A stretch of DNA of 64,000 nt from Luscinia megarhynchos (taxonomy: Eukaryota; Chordata; Aves; Passeriformes; Turdidae). The notes below the pieces were generated by a model. That model was given only the letters and a program-made list of their open reading frames with translations. It ran no database searches and was not told the origin of the DNA. Below, one piece after another: positions 12,301-25,200 of the stretch. The number at the start of each line of letters is the position of its first letter. Position 1 is the stretch's first letter. The DNA is taken from the NCBI GenBank assembly GCA_034336665.1, contig CM067592.1:47769761-47833760 (forward strand), written 5' to 3'. The translations under genes were made by a program, and so were the position numbers.

Positions 12301-15300
12301 GGAAATGATAATTTGGCCAATGAGCCTCAAAACATATGTGCACTCTGCACAGCAATTACCTTTCTCTTAATATATACAGAGAAAGTATTCCCCATAATGG
12401 TAACACATTTTATGTGAAGTGATATATGGTTTTCATGGAGACCTTTAAGCAGCAGCACGCCTGCTTTTCCTCTGGAGCACCAGATGGGACTGAGTTCAGG
12501 ATCAGTAGCTGACTCAAGAGTTTCTGGTGTGGTACTTCCAGCTGCTAGGTTAACACAACCCCTGAGTAAGGGGATAGGCATTCACTGTCCCTTGGGACAG
12601 ATCATACAAGGTAAGTCACCCACGCGTGGTCTGGCACGTTTTTAAGGTTTAGAGAGTGAATATGTAGAATTCAGAGAAGCCTAGGAGCAAAATAGAAGAG
12701 AATCATACCTGAAATCCAAAAGCTGAAATCTCTTCCTGGGGTGTTAGGAGTGTTTCTGTACTCTACAGATCCCTTGCCTGAGATGAATAAACACAAATGC
12801 TGTCAGCAAGGCCTTAGGGATGGTGCTTGCCCTTCCAGCCAGTCTGGTTTTAACCGAGAGCCTGACGTGAGACACCCTGATCCACGCAGGGGACATGGGA
12901 CCTCACGAGCACCCACTTGCACTGGCAAGGCAGGGCTGCTTCTGGACCCAGCAGGATGCAAAAAGTACATGGGGTACATTTTTTCAGACCCTCTCTTAGC
13001 TGCTAAAACTAACTCTTAATACTCAGAAACAGGACACATTCCAAAAGTCTATGTTCCTTGAACAAGCACAGAAGTTCTCTCGGACTAAGACAAAAGTTCC
13101 CAGAATTTGTCTTGTGAGAGCAGAAGCTGGTAGTGGTGATTGGCACCAACCTCTGCAGTTTCGGTTTCCCTGCTGTATTTCATAACTTTTCATTTATTCA
13201 GAATGTTCTTATACATAATTTTAACTGGTTGCCAGATACAGAGGGGAGCTATTGCTTAAAAGTATTACAAGAAACAAGTGGAGGTTATTTCCCACCTTGC
13301 TTATCTATAATTTTCACAGGTTTTCACAAGGCACCAGATAATTCAGACTCCATGATATATATGAGGAGATTAATATCCCACTTTCATTGCACATGTGCAA
13401 TTCCTTCTTTAGCAGAATTTTGTATTATTTCTTATACATATATACTTCCTATTAGCATGCTTACTCCAAATTAAACCCATCACTTACCAGATTAATAAAG
13501 TAGGTACTGAGGTATAATTTACAATATATTAATTATTTGTTTGGGGAGGTAGGACAAATTAGCCAAAGGGGTGGAACAATAAGGGTAAGTTACAGACTGT
13601 TAAGGCTTCATGTGAATTCCCTCATTCAGAAGGAAAGCAAGCATCACTAGCCTATACCCTGAGAGACTTCCTTCAGCTGTACTGGACTGAAGCCATGTGA
13701 CTTATAAATTAAAGCACCTACACAGGGATTCAACAAATGCCTTGCAGTGTGATTAACCTCTGGTGAAATAAAGCATTAACTTCACTCTTTTCTGGAGGAT
13801 CTCTGTGTAGAAAAAACTGTCTTATCATTGTGAATGAAACTGAATGCAACAGCAGAATTAGGCTTTCAAATAACTGCTTACATAAATGTGGTCAGATCCT
13901 GTCAGTCAGCAAAATGACAAGGTATCTCAGTTCTCAATTTCTAATTTTTCTAAAGTTTGTGTTTCTAAAGAAAATATAGCTCAGAAAAGAGGGCTTTACA
14001 GTGCTTAAAATGATTAAGTTAAATTAAGCTGAAATAGCTTGAAAATTATTTTGGCACTTTTTGTGTATCCATGTGGAATGAAGCCATGAGTATGGCAGAG
14101 GCCTGATCTCTTGAACATGCAAGAGAAACAAGATAAAAATCTCAGAACCATAGGAGTAGAGACAAAAATGTACAAACTCTGTGACTTATAAAAGTGCTAG
14201 GGCATAAGTGTAATACTGTAAGCATTTGCATCACAATTTAAAATATAAACTAGAAGTAATTCAAGCAGAAAACGTAATAAATACCACTAACTGACTCAGT
14301 GAGTGAGGTATGAAGCTACTGAAAATTATGTGATTGTTAAAGCTTCCAATTGATTAAAAATCTGCACATTCCAAAATAAAGTATACTAGGAAAATAATAG
14401 GTGCAAACTTATTGAAAGGAGTTGTTTTTGAAAGTGAAATATTCAGTCCAGGCTGAATAACAAATAAGTATACTTTCTAAACAGATGCAGTGTCATCTCT
14501 CCTCAGACCCTTTGTCAATGTGCATTCCTCTGGCAATTTGTTTAGAGAGGATGATTTCTGCGTCTTCATGAGTGCAAATAAAAAAGGTGTTTATACATAT
14601 ATATATATAAAGTATCTGAAGTTAAAACTCTTTAAAACAACAGAAGCTTTCTTGTGTCATCAAGATGCACAGTATAACAAAAATAAAAACAGTAAAAAAC
14701 AACTCCAAACCAAAACCTGTGAAAAGTAACATATTTTATACACAGTCTTTCTATTAACACATCAAATCAGGCCAAAAGATCCTGCATCTATCAAACCACC
14801 AAAACTGAATTACTTTTGTCTCATTTTCTTAGTAATGTATGGTGCTGGGATATCACAGGGTGCTTTTTCCATTGTACGAAACTTTGGCAGTATGTATGCT
14901 TTCAGACTGATTGAGCTATGAAATGTAAGCAGCACCATGTCTCACAAAGTGATCAGGTAACATGAAGAACTATTTAAGAACAGCTTGTTTTATTACAATT
15001 GTTAATGTTAATGTTGTTGAGTTTATATGGGCAATACTCCAACTTTGTTTAGGTAAATCAGAGATATGTTTTGGGCAGATCATCTCCTAAATATACAAGA
15101 TAAATATTTTCTTTGCTTTTGTAGGTTTTCTAGTTTGGGGTTGTTCTTTTTCAATTTAAGACTATTAAATTTGAAGGTAAACGGTCTCATAAAATTGTGA
15201 ATGCACTAGACTCATTTAGAGCAGCTGAAACCCAAGATATGGATTTTGTGAGTACTCCAACAAAAATAGAGGTAATTTGTCAAACGCCCTTTACAATGCC

Positions 15301-18265
15301 ACATCCAGAAATTACTAACTATGGGAGTCTAAGCAGGAATCTGCAATAATTTGCACACAGCTAGACTATCCCAGCCTGTTCAAAAAGCCAGGGAAAATAA
15401 TGAGCCATTGGCAAACCACAAGACTGGGTGGTCTGTGACAGAGATGCCAGCACATCCATTTCACACACCTGGGTGTTGAAACTGCAGCACACCAGGAGGA
15501 GAGAGGATGGCTCCAGCTATGAAATCACTCACCATGCATTGCATGTCACCCTACAGACGTTTCTAGATGCCTGCAGCTCATTTTGGTGCAAACAAATTTG
15601 CACCATTGTTTGACAGTATGGAACTTGAGTACAGTCAGTTATTTTTGCACTGCCCAGCGCCACTCCAAGTGGGGATTCTCTGCCAATTTGGGGCCAATCA
15701 GGTGGCAAAAAGCAAGAGGTTAGAACCCCAAAATATCATTTACATGATAAATAGTGCTTGGATGTTTCCCAGCACAGCTGCTCTGTTTCCACAGAACCCT
15801 GGAGGGTTTTCCGTATGGAAATCCCAGAATCATCTTGCCTACAGTTAGCTGGGTGATTTGTGTGTCAAATCCCATCTTTCAGGCATCACCTGTGACAGCA
15901 CTTCCCAGAGCCTTATAGTTCATGCAGCCACGAATGACACCAGACAGGCTGAGAGCCCAAAGTCTGCCTCTATCCCCGAATCTAGGCTCTGCAAGTTTAG
16001 GGCACCAGCAACACCGTGAATTGACCTCTGTGCTGCTCTTGGGACAAGGTATCATGTACTTCCTGGCACCTCTGTGGTGTTCTTTGTCCTACTAGTTTGT
16101 AACCTTTCAAGTAATGAGCTTTAGAAACCTTTACTTCTTCACACAGCAAGCTCCGCCTAACCTCTGACAATGCCTTTCTCTGACAGTAATCTTTTCCTGC
16201 ACGGTTAACACAGAAAAGGTAAAAAGTGAGAAATTATGAGCTAAAAGTATGTGAAAATCCGGATTGCTGCAGTTAATAGGAAGAGCTGAATGTGGTTTGA
16301 TTCAAATGCATATGTATACTAATTTTCAGTCATTTTACTTTGTTGTACAGAAATCAACATATGGGAAATTCAGCTACAACTCAGCAGCTCAGATTGTATG
16401 GCCAGTTGTCAAGCCTGTGTTACTAATCCTATCATTATACCTATTTAAATGCTTCTTTTAATTATAAGAGTATTTACATTCCAGAACTATCCAAGATTTT
16501 AGTGATTGTTCTGATGATTTAAGCCTGCATCATGCTTAAAATTCATAAATCTGAATGGTGATTCAACAGAAGCATGAAAGAATCAACATCCAGGTCAAGC
16601 CTTCACGAAAAGAAAAGGTTTGTAATTTTAAAAGTACATTGTTGGGCCCTCTTTATTTTTCCAATAAGAAGACCGAGCAGGTAAGGCAGGGCCACATATC
16701 AAAAAAAGGCCTAGCCACATTTTTAAAACTTAATTAAAATCTAATGCTCTACTCTTCATAACACTCTAATATTTTTAGAAGTTAATATTGAAATGTGTAA
16801 AAGAATGTGTTTCCCTTAAAACTATTAGTCAAAACTATAAAAAAAATGTACTACTAATACTTCAACTGTAAAAAAGTTCCCCAAATTTTTAATTTTTGAA
16901 TAATTAGTTGTGTCTCTTGAAATTCGGACATTTATATTACTGATCCTATTGCAACTAGTAGTTCTTTGCAAGGTTTGGCCTTTCTTCCTGTAAAATATGG
17001 TAAATAAAAATTTTAAAACAATGCTGTAACTTTGGCTCTTTTAGTAAAATATTTGCAGATATTTTTTTCTGTGTGAAATTTTGAGTGGGACTTTAATTAA
17101 GAAATATACTTTTTATATGTGTCTCAGCTAGGAATCTGCTCCCTACTTTGTAAAACCTTGAAAATAACAAAAATAAAACAAAACAAAAGGCTTTCTATTT
17201 TCCAATCAAATGCCAGAATTAACAAAATTAAGTTATATGAATGTGATTGTAGTGTGCTCATTATTAAAACAACCTGAAGAATGGAGTACAATTTAGGTGA
17301 TGTGTACAGGGAAGTCATGTTCTTCAGAAATGAAGGTATCCATGCTAGCATTTTGGCCATCAGTGTAAAAGTCAGTCTAATAAAAAATAATCTGAAAAAT
17401 GTCTTCTTTTTATGTTCGAAGAGGATCAAATCCTAAAATGAATGAAAATTGTGTCCTTTATATTGTCGGCCTCAAGTATTGAAAACCTCACCAGGAAGAG
17501 CCAAATCACACTAATGTGCATTTAATAACCTCTATAAAGTTTAGTGTGAAAAAAATTTTCATCATCAGAGTTGATTGTCTGCCACTTGAGCACAGAATTA
17601 TGTATCTTAGCATTGCATGGAATAAATACAATGAACCTTGAATCTTGAGGACAGTACCAGAAATAAACTGCTTTAGACATAGTTTCACTGACAAAATGAG
17701 GCTAAACTGGGTCTGTTGGAGGAGCAACCGAGCTACAAGGAGATGAATTGTCTATTAACAGGCTTACAAGAAGAACTGCTTGGGGCAGAAAATTAACTGC
17801 AGTGTAATATGTAATATGACAACAGCTCATAACAGGAACTGAAAGCCCGATAAGTATTGCTGCATTGGCATTTAGGACTTTCCATGAGATAAATACTATT
17901 AATTGATGTGGATTTGGTATGGTCATTAACATGTAGCCTAATTCTACTTTTATATCACTCTTAATCAGGATTAAATCTAGTCGTCTGTAGCTCTCCTCAG
18001 CATTTTCAGGCTCCCAAATATCAAATTAAAAAGGTGGAAAAAATTTATGGGGAAAAAAAAAGAGGCAAACTTCCTTTCTGCTACTGAAGCCTCTGTCCAG
18101 AATAACATGAAATGTGTGAAGGACCTCTTGCATAGGGATGCTTCAAGTGAAGGGATAGACACGTGTTATTGAAAATAGAAGGAGTGAAAGCTTCTGCAGA
18201 ATCTGCCATGGCCTGCACTTTAGTTCTGCAGCCAACAATGCAATTTTAATACCACATCTTTCTTT
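6351..18265. other. Gene-poor AT-rich stretch
   Basis: No recognisable gene or transposon. There is a short TTTA repeat at about 12039-12060 and a purine-rich strand bias at about 8550-8690 (AAGA/GGAA words). Moderately GC-richer patches without recognisable content lie at 10770-11100, 12730-13000 and 15300-16200. The longest frame is 122 codons (6946-7314, +). It has no signal peptide, domain or family resemblance I can see and overlaps a 68-codon frame on the other strand, as expected of chance frames. A possible non-coding exon at 12380-12610 is reported as a finding. Confidence 0.6.
12039..12060 (+). repeat. Short (TTTA)n microsatellite
   Basis: About five tandem TTTA units, seen directly. 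Too short to infer a function. Confidence 0.8.
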
Positions 18266-18685
18266 AGAGGGATGGAGTGCCTCTCTATGAGGAAAGACTG
18301 ATAGAATTGGGACTGACCACTCTGGATAAGAGGATGCTTTTGGGTGACCTTACTGCACTCTTTGAGCACTTGAAGAGAGCCTACAAAAAAGGTGGAGAGA
18401 GAGATTTACAAGAGTTTGTAATGACAGAATAAGGTGAAATACTCTAAACTGAAAGACAGCAGGTTTAGATTAGATAGTACAAAGAAATTCTTTATTGTGA
18501 GGGTGGAGAGGCACTGGAATGCATTATCCAGAGAAGCTGTGGCTGCCCCATCCCTGGGACTGTGTACAGCCAGGTTGAATGAGGCTCTAGAGGAAGGAGC
18601 CCCTGATCATGGCAAGGGGCTTGTAACTAGATGGTCTTTAAGATACCTTCCAATCCAAACCATCCAATGACTCTGTGATTCTATG
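18266..18685 (+). mobile_element. CR1 LINE, 5'-truncated 3' end
   Basis: This is the 3' end of a CR1 non-LTR retrotransposon in plus orientation. The frame from 18271 reads YEERLIELGLTTLDKRMLLG and ends with TAA at about 18432. It matches the C-terminal tail of CR1 ORF2 (reverse transcriptase protein), whose family form is roughly YEDRLRELGLFSLEKRRLRG. The sequence that follows has the hallmark CR1 3' blocks: AGGTTTAGATTAGATA, AAATTCTTTATTGTGAGGGT, GAGGCACTGGAATG, AGAGAAGCTGTGGCTGCCCC, CTAGATGGTCTTTAAG and TTCCAATCCAAACCAT. It ends in GTGATTCTATG, the ATTCTATG-type terminal repeat unit of the family. Most of the element, including the endonuclease and catalytic reverse transcriptase, is missing, as in nearly all avian copies. 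It is a dead fragment. No target-site duplication is expected for CR1. Confidence 0.95.
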
Positions 18686-21600
18686 TCACCAGAAATTACA
18701 GTGGAAAAAATGCATTAATTTGATATGTTGTGGTTTAAGGCACAATCAGTATCAAATTAATCTAAAATTATTTTCAAGTTTTCCTCATTTGAAATTACTC
18801 TAGATTTTGCTTTTCAAAATGTATAATTGTTTTCCTCAGTTAGGAGAGTGGTAAATACAGATGAAGTGTACAATTTCATTTCTATGTGACTAATGGACCT
18901 GGCTGCTATTTTAAGCAGAAACCTGTTATATTGATATTGCATTGGGCAGAGGGAGGTTGTGAAAATTAACAAAAATATGAGAAATAATTATCATTAGATA
19001 TCAGAGCTAACAAATCAATTGGATAGATAAAATGGCTGAATTTTGTGAGCCTTCAGGCCATGCACAGACTTGACATACAGGCTTTGGAAGTCTGGTTATG
19101 TTGATTCTGTATTTTTCTGGGTTGGGGAGGAGCACTTGTAAAACAAACCAGTTTTTATTGGAATGTTTTGCTCCAAAACCAATGCGTCCCAAGAAGGGAA
19201 TGATAGAAGAGATGTGTCCCTATGAGTATAGATGTGTGTTTCCCATTGTTACAGACCAGCTGGTCTTTGTTCTACAGGTAAGAACATATTTATTGACAGA
19301 ACTTGTTTCCATGTCTCACCATGAAGGGTTTTATATGAGGAATTCTGCTGATGCTCATTGTTACTGAGGATCAGTAGCAGAATCCAGATGTGATTAACAC
19401 ATGAGGCAAAATCCAGGGGAGGAGGAGGGGGTGGGAAAACTTAGCAAATTCATAAACTTAGTAAATTCAGAAAGTGTATAACTTTAAACATATACATGAT
19501 TTAGGGATTTTAGACACATTGATTTCACCAGAACAGTAAAGACTGCCGCATTCTTCAAGTTACACAGCCTTGTTCTGATAGCCAGAAAGCAAATATACTA
19601 GAAAAAATTATTAATAATAATACAAAAACAAGTCTCTCAGATCATCTAATACAACTGTTTTTAAACTTTCTGCTGCCTCTTTCTCCTCTAAGTTTCAACC
19701 TTTTCAGCAGCTAGGAGTTCACAAAAAGTTATATCATCACAGTATATCTGTGTTTTCTATACCATGTAATCTCAAAGCCACTGAATACAGCCGTACTGGG
19801 AAAAATGCCTGTGATTTAGTGGTTTGTGGTTTTTTATTATTTTATACCATCTTCCAACAGATTTTTACTATATTTGACATATTGATGCAAGTAGTATTTT
19901 GGTTTTCCACTTCTAACAACAAACTGTTCTACTTCTCACTGTTAAACATATTGTTTATATTTCAACAGTTGCTTGATAGGAGAGCAGCCAAAGATATATT
20001 TTGGTTCTAGTCCTATAAGAGGCTTTTACTACCTTTTAGTAGAGAGCACTGGATATCTGTAAATTTCCCATGGGACAGCTTGCTTGCATATTCTGGAATT
20101 ACATTAACAATCAGCTTTCCTGGCCAGCTTGCAGGTTATCAGTCGTGTATTTAGATATACCTTGAGTCCCTGTAGGACTGCTTGTCTCTGATCTTGTGAA
20201 ACAGTAGTGATGGTGGCTGATGTCTGCAACAGATTTCAATGTATCTGAATGAGTCTGGTGGATGGGGTAGTTTGATTAAAGTAAGAGCATAGAAGCACGC
20301 TCCACTACTCTGTCTCCTTCCTAAGTTTCTTTGCATTACAGACCCAAGACGAGCTTTGGGTTCTGTGCAGCCCATATTCACTGGTGTTTGTGAATTGATT
20401 GTCATGTTGTGGGGTGGTTGTGGATCATGGTTTCATGACCACCCGTGCTGCCTTCACCTTTATTCCTAGAGACACTGTGAAACTCTCAGCAAGAGACTGG
20501 GGAATGGGGAGGTAGCATCAGGACCTTCTAATATCTGGGCACGAGTAGCTCTGGGGTTCCCCACGTGGGTCCGTGGGACTTTTCCAGCACACTGCTGCTG
20601 TCACCTACAGCTACCTGCGAGTAACACTTCTGCCTTATACTCTTCAGCCTAAGCACCATTCCCAGACCTGAGGGTCTAGTGAGTTAACTGGACTACTCCT
20701 CTGGCACAATGCCCATTTCCAACTTGTGATCTCTAGGCCGACAAAGGGATCTTCTAAAGAGATTAATTATGCAGAAGTTCATAATTGAATCTGGTACTTA
20801 CTCATATCCATTTAGCCCTGAGCTTGGATGTGCATCTCTTTCATGGTTTTCTCACCTACCAGATCCTAACAACCCTTTTCTTGGATGTTTGATACCATAC
20901 ACAGAAATGATTAATCTTCACCCTTATCTAATGGTGTGTACTTTGCTTTTCTGCATCCAACAACCTGTCACCTGTGCAGTCACTGTTTTTCCTAATGAGC
21001 AACAGAACCTACAGCCAGAATGTGCAGATACACAGGTGCATATAGAAGGGATGAAACTTAAACAGGAGGATTTTCATTTTAGTGAACTGCATAATCTGCA
21101 ATGCACAGGGAAGTGTTACCATATGGTTCCTTAAAAGTCTTTTCAAGCAATGCCATGTTATAGGGGTTCATCAGTGTCTGGGTAGTTACGGGTTACTTGG
21201 CTGATTGCTGGGAACAAAAAAACAGCAAAAGACATGTGTCAAACTTTGCTCCATGGATGCAGATGACTCTTATATTAAACATCTATTTTATTGCTTTTTG
21301 ACTAGTATAAGTGTTGTGTTGCCTATTTTACTTCCTTGTTGTTTAGTTTGGCTTTTGTATTTTCAGTTATAAAACAGCATCTTGAGGCAGGGGATCTGTT
21401 CAGGAAGACATCTCAGTTTCCAGTGAGTTTACACACTAAGCTTGCAAGAGTAATTTACAAAGGTGAACCAAGGAGAAATTAGAAAAGGAGATATACTTGG
21501 GCCCTATTTTCTGAGTGACTTTGTTACTATCCCCTCATCAATACACTTGGACTGGTGGTGCTCTTGCTGTTGGCTCTTCAGAGAGCAGCTCTGCTGCAAA

Positions 21601-22765
21601 ACATGTCTCCTTCTGCTGTGAATGTTGTATGTCCTGGGTCCACAGCCTCCTTTTCCCATCCTTGACAGGGTATCACTGATGTATGACAGTGGCTGCATGG
21701 CTGCATGCAAGAAATCAACTGCTGTTCATTTGTAGGAGCTGCTAAAAAAAAAGTCCTACAGCTGAAGGGAAGGTCAACACCTGTCTCCTGGTGCTAGCTT
21801 TTACAGCCTATCTCTCACAGTCGACTACTTTCTCTCAACCAAATAACAAAGTTTTGCTTTGGAGGTTGAAATGTCAGATTATTGTAGGGATGTGCCTTCT
21901 TCTGTGTGAGACTAGCTGTTAATGGCCAAATGCAATTGTTATGGGCAATTAAGTGGTATCTGCCAGAGATTCTTCTCTTGATCTTTCTTGTTTTCCAAAT
22001 AACTAGTATCTTAGATTTGTCCCACCTGGCCATTATCTCTTTCTCCGTTACACAAGAATGTACTAATGGTGACATGGAGCATACAAGAAAAATCTAGAAA
22101 AGCACAGACAAATTACTCAAGTACAAAAGTACTATAAAAGTAAAAATTTACAAATGGTACAAGATCAATGAAGTATTCTGTTACACAACTCTTGTTTGAA
22201 ATTTAAATGAATTATTTGAAGTTGTTATTGTGCCCTGTTTGAGGATTTTTTTTTTTTAGGATTTTAAAAATATGTTTGGAGAGTCAAATATTCAATGTTG
22301 AACCCTTTAGGTTGCTCCTTGCTTTTTGCTGCTGCAAATACAGTTTGACTTACTTTAAAACTATTTTGATGCATGAAAGTTGGAAAGTGAAAAAAGATCT
22401 TAATTTTTCATTTGTCTCTCTGAATAAAAGCAACATGTAATATTCTCTTTGTATAACTGTAAGGGAAGTAATTGGACATCTGCTGGTAATCAAAAGGGAA
22501 GAAACAAAAATTGTCATTTTGCAATGCCCAGAAGAAATCTTTTACTAGTAATAGCTAGGCTGTATTTTAAATTTGAAATAGCCAAATAGAAGTTGACCTA
22601 TGCAGAATGAGGAAATGTTTTTTGTATTACATCTTTTGCAATGACTAAATAAACTCATGATTTGTCAATGCACCTTCCTGCACAATATTTACAAATTCTC
22701 CTCCTAACAAGGTCATTTTTACACTTAAGGGTGAAAGTGTTGAACCAGCAAAATGGAAAAAAGGA
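18686..22765. other. AT-rich stretch with one GC-richer patch, no gene recognised
   Basis: No recognisable gene. A GC-richer patch at about 20400-20760 contains a CACGTG E-box inside CCCCACGTGGG (near 20560), but no family resemblance is apparent. The 121-codon frame at 20769-21134 (+) is unassigned and lacks splice or domain support. A+T-rich sequence continues to the microsatellite. Confidence 0.55.
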
Positions 22766-23472
22766 CTTCTCCTTCTCCTTCTCCTTCTCCTTCTCCTTCT
22801 CCTTCTCCTTCTCCTTCTCCTTCTCCTTCTCCTTCTCCTTCTCCTTCTCCTTCTCCTTCTCCTCCTTCTCCTTCTCCTTCTCCTTCTCCTTCTCCTTCTC
22901 CTTCTCCTTCTCCTTCTCCTTCTCTTCTCCTTCTCCTTCTCCTTCTCCTTCTCCTTCTCCTTCTCCTTCTCCTTCTCCTTCTCCTTCTCCTTCTCCTTCT
23001 CCTTCTCCTCCTTCTCCTTCTCCTTCTCCTTCTCCTTCTACTTCTCCTTCTCCTTCTCCTTCTCCTTCTCCTTCTCCTTCTCCTTCTCCTTCTCCTTCTC
23101 CTTCTCCTTCTCCTTCTCCTTCTCCTTCTCCTTCTCCTTCTTTCTCCTTCTCCTTCTCCTTCTCCTTCTCCTTCTCCTTCTCCTTCTCCTTTCTCCTTCT
23201 CCTTCCTCCTTCTCATCCTTCTCCTCTCATTCTCCTTCTCTCCTTCTCTCTCATTCTCCTCCATCTTCTCCTTCTCCTTCTCCTCTCCTTCTCCTTCTCC
23301 TTCTCATCCTTCTCCTTCATTCTCCTTCTCCTTCTCCTTCTCCTTCTCCTTCTCCTTCTCCTTCTTTCTCCTTCTTCCTGCTCTTCTTCTTCCTCAACAT
23401 CATCTTCCGCTTCATCCTCATCCTCTTCTACTTCCTCCTGTCCACCTCCTCTTCCTCCTCCTCCTCCTCCCA
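22766..23472 (+). repeat. Long (CTTCTC)n hexanucleotide, polypyrimidine tract
   Basis: About 0.7 kb of nearly pure pyrimidine on the plus strand, built from the hexamer CTTCTC. Register shifts are marked by CTCCTC or TTTCTC variants. The first 274 bases (22766-23039) contain no purine; a single A at 23040 is followed by 174 more pure pyrimidines to 23214. Purines become commoner after that, and the last 90 bases decay into TCC/TCA triplets. The tract gives rise to the long spurious frames seen here: Ser-Pro, Leu or Ser-Phe repeats on + and Arg or Glu-Gly repeats on -. None is a gene, because each is only a register of the repeat. Homopurine-homopyrimidine mirror repeats of this kind can form triplex H-DNA. 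Confidence 0.97.
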
Positions 23473-23780
23473 GGGAAGTAGCACTTGCTGCTCCAGACAA
23501 GAAAATAATTTCAGAAAATGTGTGCTTTGAACATAAAAGAATTGTCTGTCCTATTAAGTAAATAGAGGGTAATCTCTCTTTAGTGTTGAATAACTTTTTT
23601 GGTCTGGGTTTCAATGAATTATTTGAGTTTCATCTTTTCACCACAATTGTTCTACTTTCATTTGTTAGTGGATATGATGTAATTGCCAGCTCATCAATGA
23701 CAAGCACTCCTGTTTGGTCTTTTAATGGTTTGTGTGGTACCAAGACAACTAAAGTTTTGAGTCTGATTAGGTATTAGGCA

Positions 23781-23984
23781 AATTGTCCAGTAAAATTCTG
23801 AAGACAACAATGTCAAAGGCTTTACTAAAGCCCAGGTAAAGAGCATCCACACAGCTTTTCCCTCATCCACTAAACAGGTCACCTTGTTGCAGGAGGAGGT
23901 CAGGTTGGTCAAGCTGCAGCCTTTCCTAAATCTCTGCTGACTGGGCCTGATACCATGATTGATCTATATGTGCTGCCCACACAC
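23781..23984 (-). mobile_element. CR1 LINE ORF2 fragment, copy A (antisense)
   Basis: Read on the minus strand, this encodes a piece of CR1 reverse transcriptase. The frame ending near 23830 reads NKVTCLVDEGKAV, matching the family segment that precedes the conserved YLDFSKAFDTV motif. On the plus strand the diagnostic antisense blocks are TGTCAAAGGCTTTACTAAAG, CAGCTTTTCCCTCATCCACT and CTGACTGGGCCTGAT. The frame is broken and only about 200 bases survive. Its right edge runs directly into a second CR1 piece that covers the same ORF2 region, so the two cannot be one uninterrupted element. Confidence 0.88.
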
Positions 23985-25200
23985 CCTGTAAATGAAACCA
24001 TCCAGCTCATTTGTTTTCAACCAAGTCATTCGTCCATCAAATCCATTCCTCCACATTTTAGAAGCAAGAACATTGTGCATGACAGAATCAAATGCACATA
24101 TAGGGAGATGACATCAGTCACTCTTTTCCACAAATATTACAATACACCACTGAATGACATTAAATTCGTGAGGCATGATTTGTCCTAAGTGAAGCCACAT
24201 TGGCCCTCACCTATCACCTTCCTGTTTCCCATGTGCCTTAGGATAATTACCAGAAAGATCTGCTCCATGATCTTGCCAGGCACAGATTTGATATTCACTG
24301 GCCTGTAGTTCCTGAAATTTTCATTTTTCTCTTTTTAAAAATGGGGAACATGTGTTTCAATCACTGGAAATTTCACCAGAATTCCACACTGGTATTATAG
24401 ATAAGGGTTTCACAACTTCTTTCACTCGTTCCCTCAGAACCCTCAGATGCATCTCACCAGGTCCCAGAGATTTGAGTATATTGATGTTCCTGAGATGGTT
24501 TGAACTTGATCTTACTCGTGTCCCTTCCTTTGAATTTTGTGAATTGGGTTTTATTGCTAGGTTTCTTGCTAGTGAAGGCTGAGACAAAAAATTTTTTTAT
24601 TATCTCACCTTCTCTCTGTCAGTTGTAGCTGAATCTCCATTTCTCTCCTGTATGGGTGGTATAGTTTCATTCATCCTCTTCTGTTACTCTATGTGTCTGA
24701 AAAAAATTCTTATTATATTTCACATCCCTAGGCAAGTTCAGTTCCATTTGTTCCTTGAATTTTCTGATCCTCTCCTTGTGCTCTCAGGCCATGGATGCAT
24801 ACCATCTCCCCAGGATGCAGATCCCTGTCTCTAGTGCTTTCCACTTTGTTTTGTGTTTTAGTTTGGCTAAGAAGTTTTGACTTAGCCATACTGACCTGCT
24901 CCTGCCTTCCCTGCCTGACTTCTACCTCTAACCCCACCTCTCTGATAAAGTCTTCTGCAACAGTTTTTCTGAATATGTTCAGCTGCTCTTCTTGTACTAG
25001 AAGTTTTCCTTAATGCACTCCTCTGTTTTCTTGGACAGCTTGATGTTACTTGTTGCACTTTTCTAGCAGATGTTTTGGTGGCTGAAAACGCCTATGAGGA
25101 TCAGAACCCGTGACCATGATGCATCTGCACCTGAAGAAAGACCTTTTCATCAGTGTCCAAATCTTGATCAGGGGGTCTTTAGTGGGCTCCTACCCGAAGC
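23985..25200 (-). mobile_element. CR1 LINE ORF2 fragment, copy B (antisense, different subfamily)
   Basis: This is a longer CR1 ORF2 remnant on the minus strand. From left to right on + it repeats the reverse-transcriptase region already present in copy A (ATGACAGAATCAAATGCA, then TAGTGAAGCCACATTGGCCC in variant form). It then moves upstream through GATCTGCTCCATGATCTTGC, CCTGTAGTTCC, the segment whose minus-strand frame reads GEMHLRVLRERVKEVVKPLS (24357-24587), and the spacer toward the endonuclease. Near 25080-25170, CCTATGAGGATCAGAACC and TTGATCAGGGGGTC resemble the endonuclease-side part of CR1 ORF2. Many stops and frameshifts interrupt it. The right boundary is uncertain by about 100 bases. 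The distinctive wording suggests a subfamily other than copy A. It is inactive. Confidence 0.85.

Noticed and set aside
19636..19670. CAGATCATCTAATACAACTG as a CR1 3' block
   Set aside because: One 20-base similarity with no neighbouring CR1 block.
20769..21134. 121-codon frame (+)
   Set aside because: Unassigned, no homology recalled, no splice sites at its borders.
22662..23614. Long frames of Ser-Pro, Leu, Ser-Phe, Arg or Glu-Gly repeats (up to 299 codons)
   Set aside because: They are the registers of the CTTCTC hexamer read on either strand; every frame is open because the repeat unit is a multiple of three with no stop.
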